A stretch of 64,000 nucleotides of DNA from Pseudofabraea citricarpa (Eukaryota; Ascomycota; Leotiomycetes; Helotiales; Dermateaceae), in NCBI GenBank assembly GCA_029641185.1, contig JAPWGK010000006.1:1302001-1366000 (forward strand), in the 5' to 3' direction. Below the pieces are notes generated by a model that did not search any database, was not told the origin of the DNA, and worked only from the letters and a program-made list of their open reading frames with translations. Position 1 is the first letter of the stretch; each line of letters opens with the position of its first letter. Shown here in pieces: positions 45,520 through 56,554 of this stretch. A program made the translations under genes and the position numbers.

Positions 45520-46343
45520 ATGGCACCGTCAGGTCTAGCAATTCTCATCGGAGCCGGTCCTAATACGGTAAGCATTTCTATTGAAGCAACAAGGATGTCA
45601 AGAGAAGTCCTGATTGGGAAAAACAACAGGGAACCGGGATCGCACGCATCCTCTCACACCCGTCACATGGGAATCTCGCCGTGGCTCTGCTCGCACGCCG
45701 ACCAGAATCACTGACAAGCGTGCGAAGTAATCTCCAAGAGACCTCACCAGGCAGCGTGATCGAGACATTCCCATGCGACACGCAGCCGCAGAACATCCAG
45801 AAGGCCTTCGAGGCCATCCGGTCGCACGAGTCGTTCAAGGATCTGAAGCTGAAAGTCGCCGTTTACTCGGTCAAGCACTCGAGCAAAAAGCCGTTCCTGC
45901 AGGAAACGCACGACGAGTTCGTGGCTAGCCTGCAGGATTATGTTGGCGGTGCGTTTACGTTTAGTCAAGAAGCTGTAAAGAGGTTCTTTGCAGATCATGG
46001 AGAGAAAGGCCTTGAAGAGACTGGGGAGAAGAAGGGAACGCTGATATTCACCGGCACGCTGGGTGCACTGAGATGTAGTGCTGAGTATGCAGCTTACGGG
46101 GCTGGAAGAGCTAGCGTACGACAACTGGCTCAAAGTTTGGCGAGAGAATTGAGCCCGAAAGGTGTCCATGTCGTGCATACAATTGCGAATGGGGCTATTG
46201 AGGATAAGCATGGAGAGGATCAGAAGATTGGCAAGAAGATGAGCGCTGATGCCGTGGGGAAGACTTATCTGTGGTTGAGTCAGCAGGAACCTGAGCTTTG
46301 GACACATGAACTGGATATGAGACCTGCTGCTGAGAAGTTCTGA
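45520..46343 (+). CDS. Atypical short-chain dehydrogenase/reductase
   Basis: Two exons, 45520-45567 and 45630-46343, give 253 aa. It begins with a Rossmann cofactor segment (ILIGAGPNTGTGIARIL, about 7-24) and has ALLARRPESL at the end of the second strand. The conserved acidic residue (FPCD) and the TLIFTGTLGAL strand are as in SDRs. The catalytic region reads YAAYGAGRAS, so the YxxxK pair appears as YxxxR. It belongs to the group of fungal SDRs annotated as NAD(P)-binding proteins with GAGPNTG starts; the substrate is unknown. No targeting signal was seen. Activity is uncertain because of the Lys-to-Arg position. Confidence 0.85.
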
Positions 46344-48275
46344 GGCCTGTAAAGTAATATATCAAAACGTCGAGCATTTGAAGTAAATCATTTCATGCTT
46401 GTAGTTAATCGGTATCTAAGTATCCCGAGTTCATATGCTCAAAAGCATAGGGCCCTCGTAGCACTTCATGCCTATAAGTGCACTGGTATCTAAACCTCTC
46501 AAATACATACATATATATAAACTATATATAGTTCAACCAAACGATAGCATCTGATGTTTGTACTTGCACTTATATTCTGTAAGTGGTGTGTATGATTCTA
46601 AATATCTAAGAACAAGAGGGTTCTCTCAAATGTACTGTTCAGCCAGGAGTTTAAAGCTGCTAAATACCATCCAAAATACTTGTTTTACCCCCTCCTAAAC
46701 GACCAAGTAGCTACACTTCAGTGACTCAACCAACTGGCATTTCATAAAGCAGATATCACACAATAAAACCAAGTTAAGCAAGATATTAAAATAGTTGAAT
46801 CTCTAGATTTTGCTATGGTCTTTCACTCAACACAAATTCTTACGGAACTAATATAGTAGACTGTTTCTCAAGTTGCTCGGATGATTATAAGTTGTCTCCT
46901 ATGTTTCACTACAAGAACGGGTGACGCTCTTCTCTCCACCATTTGCAATTTTGCGGCAGACGAGGCTGGAGTACGGATCATACTCCGTAGAACAAGCCAA
47001 CATTTTGAAACGTACCACTGACAGCTAGATTACTGTTTAGCATCACCAAACAAACCAAAAATACGAGACGAAATTCACTTGGTCCATTTTCATATTTTTA
47101 TGAGAGACATAAATATGTTATTCTTTCAAGACATTCCAGCCATTAATCAGCAACTCGGTGCCAAGAGGCTTGTGAAGATGACCAGCCTCGCCCGCCACCA
47201 CCACCAAACGGATGTTCGTGTTCCTGGTAGTGGTGGCTGGCAGCGAATCCCGAGAAACAAAATAAGTCACAGTGGCGTGCTGCGTGAGAACCTGATACAT
47301 AGAAAGTTCAACTCACCTGAGAGGCGCTGAGAGGGTCAGACCTCCTCTTCATTCTCTCAACAAGATACCACAACCGCACCGTACTTGTTTATCAGCAAAC
47401 CATCAGACGAAAACGCTACCTTCGCTCGGTCGGTCAGTGGCGTCTGAGCTGGTACCGTAGCTGGGTTGCGATGACTCTCTTTGCTTGTTTTTTTTTTTGC
47501 CTTGATAAGTGACTTTGCGGTGCATAACAATACTTGAGAACTAACCTAACCAACACATCTTAGTACAGTAGCAACAAATCATCTAGCAGACAGAGGCTCA
47601 GCGGCAAGCAGGACAGGACAGGACAGGACAGGCCGGAGAAGGTCTAATAGAAGCTTAAAATAGAACCATCACATCACGATCGCCGCCCTCGTTCGCCCCG
47701 CTAAAGCAACACGAGAAATGTGCCAGGGATGAGGAATATTATTAACGAGAAACGAGGGATGAGGTCGTCAGTCCGTCAGTCGGCTGAGCTAAAGTAGAGT
47801 ACCGAGAATCCACTTTGAATGACTTTGTCCTCCCTGAACGTCCCTGACTGATTTCTTCTGCTCATCTGCCTCTTCACCCACCAACGACTCCGAATTCCTA
47901 TACTTTCAAAACACTCTCGCTGACGTAAGTGCCTCACTCGTTTGGCCAGTTTTCCCCTCTTCCAAACTGCTCTGTTTGTTGGGTCTTCTTTTCCCCAGCG
48001 TCGTACTGTAGCTTTGAGATCCCGTTCACTCGGAGACCAGCCAAAGCACAAGCACCTGCAGCCAGGGGGCACCACACAACACCACCACCCACAACTCTCC
48101 ACCATCTCCATCTCCCAATCCGCACCGTGAGAGCGAGAAGAATCCCGACCGAGATCTGCGAATACCGAATCAAGCAGGGCGAAGAAGAATTGGAAGTTCT
48201 GAGATCGATCCGGAGAAAAGGAGTGTGTCAACAAAACAAGAGCCGAAAAGCGAGACCGAGAGTCCCCAAGCAAAC
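46344..48275. other. 1.9-kb intergenic region
   Basis: No supported gene. 46350-47000 is AT-rich; 47609-47632 is an AGGAC pentanucleotide repeat. A 175-codon minus frame at 47776-48303 overlaps the upstream leader of the next gene and has no domain. The leader before 48276 is long and C/A-rich. Confidence 0.5.
47609..47632. repeat. AGGAC pentanucleotide repeat
   Basis: Between four and five perfect tandem units. Confidence 0.9.
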
Positions 48276-49236
48276 ATGAGGGCTTCACGACCATTCTCCC
48301 CAATTCTGCTCCTCCTGCTCGTTACTTTCTCTGCAGCGTGGCCGGTATGGCCTCGATGGCTGCCGGAGCTCGATTCCATAGTGGTGAGGCAGAATAACAA
48401 CAACGCGGATAGTAGTAGTAAGGAGTCTTCTTCCTCAGACTGTGTACACAGCAGGGTACTAACAAATCCCCAAAGGCAATTCAGGCAGCGAGTCTCCGGC
48501 AGCATCGACCGCAGCTCCCACGTCGGAAGCAACCAGCACGGCAGAGAGTGAGAGCGCTAGTGCGACAGGAACAGGAACCATCACGAGAGGACCGACCACA
48601 ACAGGCTCGTCACGCTCGACGGCTACTGGATCTTCAGGGACGAGATCTGGGTCGATATCCGGAAGCTCAGCAAGCGGCAACAAAACCCGCACAACATCAT
48701 ACGATGCACGTCTACCAGCAGGAGGAATCTCAATGCAAACACCGGCTGTGTCGGATGGTTCGCAGTACTACAAGATTGGCGAGTATATCACTTTCGGCTG
48801 GAACTACACCTCGCTGTCAGCGACCCCGACGGCAATCAACATCATGGCCACATGTAAGGAGAACAGCCAGCTGTATACGATTGCCATGAACCAGACGGTC
48901 GAGGAGACGGGTGCTGTGACGTGGGATACGGGTGCTTACCAAGCTACCGCCGTCAGTGATCCATTATTGACCGAGACGTATACACTCCTCATCTACGACG
49001 CTGCTTCAAGTGTCAGTGCCACGGCTCAGGCTGGGTACCTCTCCGTATTCAACACGTACACCTTCGGCATGTACTCGCCACAGCCGTACGTGCCTCTTTC
49101 GCAGTTCGTGTGCGCTACGTGTTCGGGGGCATTGGGCGACATGGAACGAGCTGCGTTGAAGATGGTTGTGGGCATGAGCGTCCTGACCGTGCTCAGCTTC
49201 AGCTGGTTCGTCGGCGGTACTGGAGTTATCTGGTAA
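48276..49236 (+). CDS. DUF7137-like secreted or surface protein
   Basis: Two exons, 48276-48417 and 48476-49236, give 300 aa. The signal peptide is residues 1-21 (RASRPFSPILLLLLVTFSAA). A Ser/Thr/Gly-rich, probably O-glycosylated linker covers about 47-120. A conserved beta-rich domain follows, with GEYITFGWNYTSLS, AINIMATC, TWDTGAYQ and TYTLLIYDA. A C-terminal CATC segment is followed by a hydrophobic helix (about 275-298) that may anchor it in the membrane. The domain resembles the fungal DUF7137 family; its function is unknown. The intron is 58 nt, chosen because it has a TACTAAC branch point and closes the phase. A role at the cell wall is inferred from the architecture. Confidence 0.78.
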
Positions 49237-49748
49237 ACAGACGTGTGATCCTTCTTTGCCTGCTCCTTCAAGCAAGCGAGCAGCGAGGAGAAGAAGACAA
49301 GTCCAGCGATAAAGACTCAACGACCTCACTGCACACCACCCTTCATGTGAATAAAAAACAAACCCAGATATGCAAGAAACATTACGAAAACGATACGGCA
49401 GCAAGAAAACCAGAAGAAAGAAAAAAGACGAGAAGAATGAGCACGAGCACGAAGACTAGTACAAAACAGCACAATCTACATACACACACTCCTTTTATCG
49501 TTTATTTACAACCCCCCAAAAAGTCATTGCGCGGTGCGGTTGGGAAACTCTGGGAGGGGTCAGGGGGCGGTTAATTTGAAAAATTTCTGGCAATTTGCAT
49601 CTGGGGGGTTGCGGGGGAATGGGAAAGGCATCAAATTTTTGTTTTTATTTTTGACCTCTCCGCCTGCCTGTCTGCCTGTCTGTTTGTGCTTGCTCGTATG
49701 GTGTTCCACGGCGCGAACGAAAGGGATGAATTCTGCTTTTTTCTAATA

Positions 49749-49787
<39 letters not shown>

Positions 49788-50452
49788 CTCTCTCGAGGCC
49801 AAGATGTAAACCAATGGGCGTTTTTTGTTTTTCGATCTATCGCGTTTTGGTTTCTTCTGAAACACTTCTCTCTCTTCCCTCCGTCTTGATTTAATTCGTA
49901 CTTAGGCGGACAGGCAGGCTGGCTGGCAGACATGGCAAGGAAAATTACGAGAAGATACGTAGCTAACTTAATAATGAATATAAAAAAAGAATCAATCAAT
50001 CAATCACTCAAGCCAGTCAACATGTACAGCGGCGAGGATGGAATCGGGGACGAGGATGGATTAGCTGAAGAGTGACCAGATCGATTAGCTATAACGCTAT
50101 GTAGAAAGAGAGCCGCTCCCTTGATGCAAGACGCAAATCATGATGATCATTACTGCTACTGCAAGGTATCGATCCGGTAGTGTAAGGTAAGGTAAGGAAG
50201 GTAGGTTAATTGAGATTCTCTGCTTAAAAAAACAACTCGCTATGCTCACCGCGCTGCTCTGCTATGCCTATAAAAAAAACCACCTGGCCATAATCCCATT
50301 CCCGATCCCAGTCCCAACCAGCTCTATCTATCCATTTACACAAGACCCGCTAAAAAAGAAGAAAGAAAGAAAAAGAGAGAGTGAAGAGCTCTGTTGTTGT
50401 AACGCCATGCTAATGCCATATCACGTCGCACCACGTCGGCATCTTTCAACCT
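49237..50452. other. Convergent 3' region with microsatellite
   Basis: No gene recognised. It holds a CT dinucleotide run (49754-49785) and A/G-rich tracts near 50340-50380. Confidence 0.5.
49754..49785. repeat. CT dinucleotide microsatellite
   Basis: About 16 perfect CT units. Confidence 0.95.
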
Positions 50453-52355
50453 TCAACCTTCGGACGCCTCCGGCTTGACTGTCGTATCCGTGACGTTCCC
50501 GGCATCTTCTTCTTGGACCTCCTCGGCCGGAGCTGTAGGAGGAGGAGGATTTGTCGTGGCCGCGACAGCAGCAGCAAGTGAACCCACACTGCTCTGAGAC
50601 CCGATTGAGGATTTCCTTGCCGCTGCAGCCAGCAATGCTGCTTCGCCAACATCGCCGAGAGGTCGTACAGAACTGGAGCTGCTCTCTGACCCGATCGAGT
50701 CCTTTCTCGTAGCTGCCGCTGCCAGTGCAGCTGCCTCTCCAACTTCCATGTCGTGTAACTTCCTCTTCTTCTCGGCTTCTTGCTCAGCATTGAGAAGCAT
50801 TTCACCGGGGATGGCCTCGAATTCATCTTCACTCGAATCACCGCCGGATTCTTCGCCGCTCTCAGCATCAGCACCGGCATCTGTGGCGCCAGCTTCTTTT
50901 CTGTACAGTGCAGGGCTCGGTGACCGTGAAGCGGTTGTTTCTGTGGCGTTGGTGTCGCCTGAGTGAACCTTTCGCAATGGTGTACTGCCAGGAAGGTCCA
51001 AACTCTTGCTTGGAGGATCAAATTGCGGTGGCAGGCCAAGAACAGCGGCTACTGCATGGGCTTCTGCATCAGGGTCGTTTGCGGCTTCGAAGAGCTTGAC
51101 ATTAGGTGTGACTTCTGTCTCGTGGTTTGTGATTCCGCTTTCTCGCAGCATTCGTGCGTAATCCTGCCGAGTTGGGTTTTCACCTCTTTTCTTCTTCTTT
51201 TTCATTCTCTTATCCATAGGTCTTACAACAACTACAGGAACAGGCGAGTACTGTAAACACCACCTTGAAAACGAATTTCGATTGGCCACAAGACCTTGGA
51301 AGCCGCCAAGACTGCGTCCTCTCGTACCCACGATAAGCATTGCCGGCTCGTAGATCTCGATCTGCATGGTATTAGAAGTGCTCTTGGGACAAAAAACGAG
51401 ATAGGCTCACCATGCGAACAAAAACAGTGTTGAGTTTTCCAACGGCAAATTCCAGAATAATGTTGATAGCCCTATGCTCATCATTTCTCTGCTTGATACC
51501 TTCCATGCATGCTCTTGCCTCATCTTGATATTCTTTCTTCTCCAAAGCCCTGTCGCTCAAGATCTTGGCGTCCCTATCTAGTACTCTCAAGCAAACAATC
51601 TGATCGCCATCGTCAACTAGCTCTTCAAGCAACCATTGTAACGCACTATCCGAGTACGGATTGTCATCTATCCCGACCATAAAAGTACGAGAGCGTCGCT
51701 TGTAGGCATAACCTTCATGCTTGACATTTAAAGTAAAGGATATCGTGTTTGTTGGGGTCGGGTCCTCGTTCTTCATAAGATCAAACGATACCCGATCTTG
51801 GAATTTGCTATACAAGATATTGTCAGCATGCAATACTAGAAAATGGCCACTTTGCTTAAAACTCCAGGGACATAAAAAAGTTACTTGAGAACAGCACAAC
51901 TCCAAGGAAAAGGAAGCACAATATTTTGGGGTGATATATTGAAGTTGGAAAAGAACCACTGGCTTCAACTCGCCAAGCAACAGTCCAACACATGTGCTCC
52001 AAGTAGTATGAAGTCGGATGCACAGATGAACAAAGATGTAGAGTCGCACTTACACGGGAGGTGGTGGAGATGTGGTCCGCGGTCTCAGACCTGGTGACTG
52101 GCGTCCTAGACTGACCACACTTGGTGAGGGCGAGGATGTAACCTGCTTCTCCTTTCCCTTCCCTACGACAAAGGACAAGCTGGGGACTGACTTTGCCCGA
52201 CTGCGTGTTGTATGCTGTGCCTCAACATGCTCAGTTATTGTATCCATCCGTGTCGCCGAATCATTTGCGCCAGGTGTGAGGGGAGAGCCGGACGAGCCTG
52301 AGGGTTCGGAGATGGAGATAGAGCGCGCCTGCGGTGGCGGAGGTGTGGTAGCCAT
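50453..52355 (-). CDS. Universal stress protein (UspA) domain protein
   Basis: Three exons, 52355-52054, 51807-51411 and 51361-50453, give 535 aa. The N-terminus (1-100) is Ser/Pro-rich and disordered. The UspA domain (about 130-290) starts RTFMVGIDDNPYSDSALQWLLE and ends with the ATP-binding loop GTRGRSLGGFQG and the strand VPVVVVRP. A basic run (KRMKKKKKRGE) just after the domain may be a nuclear signal. The remaining 230 residues are acidic or Ala/Ser-rich with an internal duplication. The domain-plus-long-tails architecture is usual in filamentous fungi and unlike the bacterial single-domain form. The role is presumed to be stress response; no biochemical assignment is possible. Confidence 0.9.
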
Positions 52356-53140
52356 GGCCCGGTATATGATATTTTGTTCTTGCTTGCGACGGCCGTCCCT
52401 CGTAATAAATACTACGATGCTTGAACGATTGCCATACGGGGGAATATTTCGTTGCGCGCGGGTATTGGTAAAATGGACCGTTCGAGGTCGGGTAGCTGCG
52501 ACTGGGCCGAATTTGTTCGCAGGGAGGCTCAAGGCTGAGATATGATCAAATCCGACAGACCTTTTTCGGCTCTGGATTGCGGATCTATCTTACAAGTAAG
52601 GCCGAGCGTTTGGAAGAAGTTGAATACCCTTCGAGCTCAAGAAGTCGGTGTGATGGCATGATGTGTTTGCTTCCGGATGGCCAAGGAAAAATATCAGCCG
52701 CGTCTTCTGATGCGCCAGCCTCGCCATGCAGGCTGTCATCGTCAGGCCAGCTTTATGAACGTTCATATCTTACGCATAATTGAATAAAAGGCTGCCTCTA
52801 TTTGCTGAGCCCTTGAGTACAGTACCTAGACAAGAGCTAAATGTCAGTTCAAGATAACATTATTTGCAAAGAGAGTCAAATCAAATGGTTTGATATCACA
52901 GTTGATTTGAGTTCACCAGCATACTGTAGTTTTGTATTGCGGAAAGACGTATCCTATACAGGGATATGACAGATTATTGTGCATCAATATTTTTGTCTTT
53001 CTACTCATTTCAGGGTAATATCTAAGCTAACCTCATGTCCCTTCGACAAGCAGCCCAGGATCTTTTCACCGTCCTCGTAAACGCCGTGCCATGCAAATCC
53101 CCGAATCCTGCGAACAGAAATGTAACAGTATCAATTGTAT
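52356..53140. other. Intergenic region
   Basis: Promoter of the stress-protein gene and 3' region of the eIF3l gene. No coding signal was seen. Confidence 0.5.
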
Positions 53141-54674
53141 TTAGTATGTTCGGGCAAGGTTGCGGAGATACCAATCCACCAACTTGCGGCCCACCTTGGC
53201 TTCTGAAACGTGAATGATGTCCTGTTGCTTGCGTTAGTACGGTAAACAGGGCTGCAGAGGCTGAGTGCACTTACTCCTTGCATGGCATAATCAAGGTCGT
53301 TTGCTGCAATAATCTCTCCATCCAACAATCCGTTGTCACCGCCATCTTGCCATTTGATCTGTCTGCTTCGTTGCTTGTTGACCAACAACCATCCTCTCAA
53401 CTTCTCTGGCTCGACATCAAGGAAGCCTGCCAGCTTCTTCAAATCCATAGTTGTGTATAGACGAAGGTAGGACTTGACTGTAGGGCTCCACATGTTGGTC
53501 TTAACTTCATCCATGAAGATGGAAAGGTGGTGCTCCAAGGGATCGACGTTGAGCTCTGGGTTGTCGAAGTCGGGAGGGGTGGGTGAGATGAACTTAGGGC
53601 AAGCTGCGCGGAACAACTCCTCGAAAATTGGAAGGGACTCTGGTCCACCACGTTGTAGCTTGAGGAGCTGATCTCCATACTTCTCACGCAGAGCAGTGTG
53701 GATAGTATCGTCTAATCTGGTGGGGTGGAATGCCACACAGATGGCGATGAGTGCGTACATCTGGTCACTCTTCTTTGAGATCGAATCGTACTGTGCATTC
53801 TTCTGGAAGTTCTTTGTTCGCTGGATGAAAACAAGAATGTGGGTGAAGCTGCGGATGGCATCTGCGTATCTGCGCATCATCATATATGAGAAACCAACAT
53901 AGTAGTAGGTTGTGGAGTGTGCTGCCATGACACGAGCAAACATAGCCTTCTTGTTGAGTTCGATATCGTCCAAAGTCTTCAATGCAAGACTGAAGTCGCC
54001 CAAAAGGCAGTGGACACGTAGGAGACCAATGATGGAGAAGTATCCAAGCATTCGGTATAAGGCTTTTGAGCCATAATCCCCAGCTACTGCGACAGGCTCC
54101 TCGCCACGCTTCATAGCAGCAAGCTGCTCATTGATTTGTGATCTCTGAATGAGCGAGTATAGAACGTTCAAAACACTGTAGCAGCCCCAAGTGTTTGGTG
54201 CCTCGCGCAGAATCTGAATTTCCTCCTCGTTGTTTGCCTGTCGCGCAACTCGGTTTCTGTAAGAGCAGAAGGAGTTAAATTGATAGATGAACTCATCGAT
54301 GACATCCCAAGCCCAGAAATACTATGATACTGTTAGTCTATGATCTGCGACAGGTGATGAGATGAGGTGCATACTGAGGGAGGCTCGAGGTCGACTGGTC
54401 CTTCAGAGTTCAAGATGAAGTGGAACAAACTGCAATAGTTGTCATAGCTTGCAAACTTGACCTCGAGAGGAGCAGAGAAATCCAGAGGTTGTGCCGCTGC
54501 TGCGAGTCTCGATTGAATATCGTCGGCCTGTTGTGCCATGCTCACTGGCTCCAGCTCGTCCATACCCTCATATTGAACCTGCTCTCTGTAGTCTGCGACA
54601 AGCGCCTCCTCCTCGACATCGGAGTCATCTTCGATCTGGCGCGCCGGCGCGGAACCGTTTTGGAAGCCACTCAT
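53141..54674 (-). CDS. Translation initiation factor eIF3 subunit L
   Basis: Three exons, 54674-54375, 54321-53275 and 53221-53141, give 475 aa, the normal length of fungal eIF3l. Recognisable blocks are YFWAWDVIDEFIYQF, YRMLGYFSIIGLLRVH, YYVGFSYMMMRRYADAIR and IFEELFRAACPKFISP. The PCI-type C-terminal domain ends in VGRKLVDWYLRN. Family knowledge: a non-core subunit of the eIF3 scaffold that organises the 43S pre-initiation complex on the small ribosomal subunit. Exon 3 is 81 nt and supplies the final helix. The start is the first ATG and the acidic N-terminus matches the family. Confidence 0.95.
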
Positions 54675-55140
54675 CTTTTGTATGGTGTTGAGTCTCTGTG
54701 GTCGAGGCGTGAAAAGGAGGGGCGCTCGTCAAAATCAAAAATTTGGCGATTGTGTGGGTTTTCCGGATGCTATGAGTAGTGTCACGTGCCGTAGGTTGAG
54801 ATCTTAGAATGTTATCAAGTCCACTGACTGTGCTTATTTTAAGTTGCAGAGAAACCTTCTGGTTCAAGTAACCGACAGGCATATACGCGTAGAACACCAT
54901 CGTTGAGCTGTATACCGGTAGTCGAAGTTCTTTTACACTCAAACACTATATATACGATCTTATGCAAGTCGTGCTCATAATATCTTGTTCATTGCAATAA
55001 GTCAAAACCCGACTTTATCTATGTTCGCCAATTGGTTCCTTTGTAGGACCTGCAGCTGGAAAGCGTCGCTGAAACCCACTGACTAAATACAAACTCCCTT
55101 TCTAGTACGTATTATCATAACATAAAACCATCAACCCGCC
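54675..55140. other. Intergenic region
   Basis: eIF3l promoter and 3' region of the DOMON-b561 gene. Nothing else seen. Confidence 0.5.
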
Positions 55141-56554
55141 TTAGTTGGGGTGTTGCCGGGTGTTGTGACGAGGACTCGAATTTTCAGACTGCATCATCTG
55201 TTCTTGAAACCCACCATCCTTCTCGGCATTGGATCGAATAGCAACAAGTTCCTCTCCTGTCTCACGTTGTTGAACATTGCCTCTCTTTCTCATCATAGAC
55301 ACAACAATCGTAACCATCCAGGCAGTCCACATAATCGCAGACACAACAGCATATGCAATTTTACCACCCGTGGTATTGTTGCTGAGCTTTAGACCAAGAC
55401 CTCCGTTGATGATGCCCAGTGTAATCATTGCGCGTCCCCAGAAAAGATGAGGGAAGGTGAAGGTGTTGGGACTCCTACCATATTTCTTGAAGAGTATATG
55501 GTGCATCAAACCGCTGATAGGTTGCATGAGGAGAGAACCAACCACCACCAGGCCAATGATAGCATGATATGTCTTGATTTGGTTCGATACGTCGGCCAGC
55601 CAGATACCGAGACCCATCGAGACGATAGCCAGAGTCAATGCGAGGACCATCCATCCGGCATGAGCATAGACAAGACCATTGAAATTCAACATGCGAATAC
55701 CCATAGCTCCCATGGGGAAGAGAAGAACAAATGCCACAGGTGCCAGTATACCATGAGCCTTGAGTATAGGCTTATAGTTTGCCACGACCGTCGAATCAGA
55801 TTGAGAGGTTCCAGTTGAGCCGCTGTTGGTGTTTCCTGGTGTCTGGCCTGTAGTTGACCCTGTGGTAGTGTTTGAAGCGAGGAAAGGATTGCTACTACTG
55901 CCTCCAGCTGCTGATTCCAAGTTGAAGGACGTGGTTCCATACTGGGAGTGTTGTCTGAGGTTGGCATCCACGCTGTCCGAAGCCACTGATGAACCAGAGA
56001 GATATGCCCAGATCCAATTAGAAGACGTATCGGTAAAGCTCATTGATCCTCCGGACCAGGAGTTGCAGTTAGAACCTGCGAGTGTCAGCACGTGCTTGAT
56101 CTAATGCGACGTCGCAGTATACGTACATCTCACATTTGCAGTCATCACGCCGTTCGAGATTCCGGAGCCTTCTAGGAGAGTTACTTGCGCAGCAGTACTA
56201 CTTGATGGCTGAGTATCGCCAGACCCGAGGCGAGGTGAAAGAGTAACATTTGTGCCCGCAGCATCTGCGTACACCATGAATATATTCGCTCCCGTCATGG
56301 ATGTTCCTTGTCCGAGGCCGAGCCATGACATTGATGTAGGGCCGGTGATTTGGAAGTAGATGTCTCCGCTGCCGCTGCTGGCCGTCAGGGCTGGGACGTT
56401 GACGGCAAAGCAAACATCGCTTCCGGGGCAGTATGTTGCAGTTTGCGCATTCACAGAAGACACTACTATTCTATGTTAACCCTGTGAGAGTGAGAACCAA
56501 ACTCCGCGGACGCTTACCAAGAGCCAGGGCTCTGAGGATGTTGCGTGCACGCAT
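55141..56554 (-). CDS. DOMON - cytochrome b561 membrane protein
   Basis: Three exons, 56554-56518, 56465-56127 and 56075-55141, give 436 aa. A signal peptide covers about 1-20. A DOMON domain of the cellobiose-dehydrogenase cytochrome type covers about 25-190, with Met and Trp in PTSMSWLGLG and IFMVY. A Ser/Gly/Thr-rich linker follows, then a cytochrome b561 core of five to six helices. Histidines for haem are placed as in the family: LKAHGILAPVAF, YAHAGWM, YHAIIGL and FPHLFWGR. Family knowledge: haem-b electron transfer across a membrane, probably the plasma membrane, with the DOMON domain outside. A basic/acidic cytosolic tail follows. The electron donor and acceptor are unknown. Exon 1 is only 37 nt. 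Confidence 0.9.

Noticed and set aside
47776..48303. 175-codon minus-strand frame
   Set aside because: It is antisense to the leader and signal-peptide region of the DUF7137-like gene, with a Trp/Cys/Arg-rich translation.
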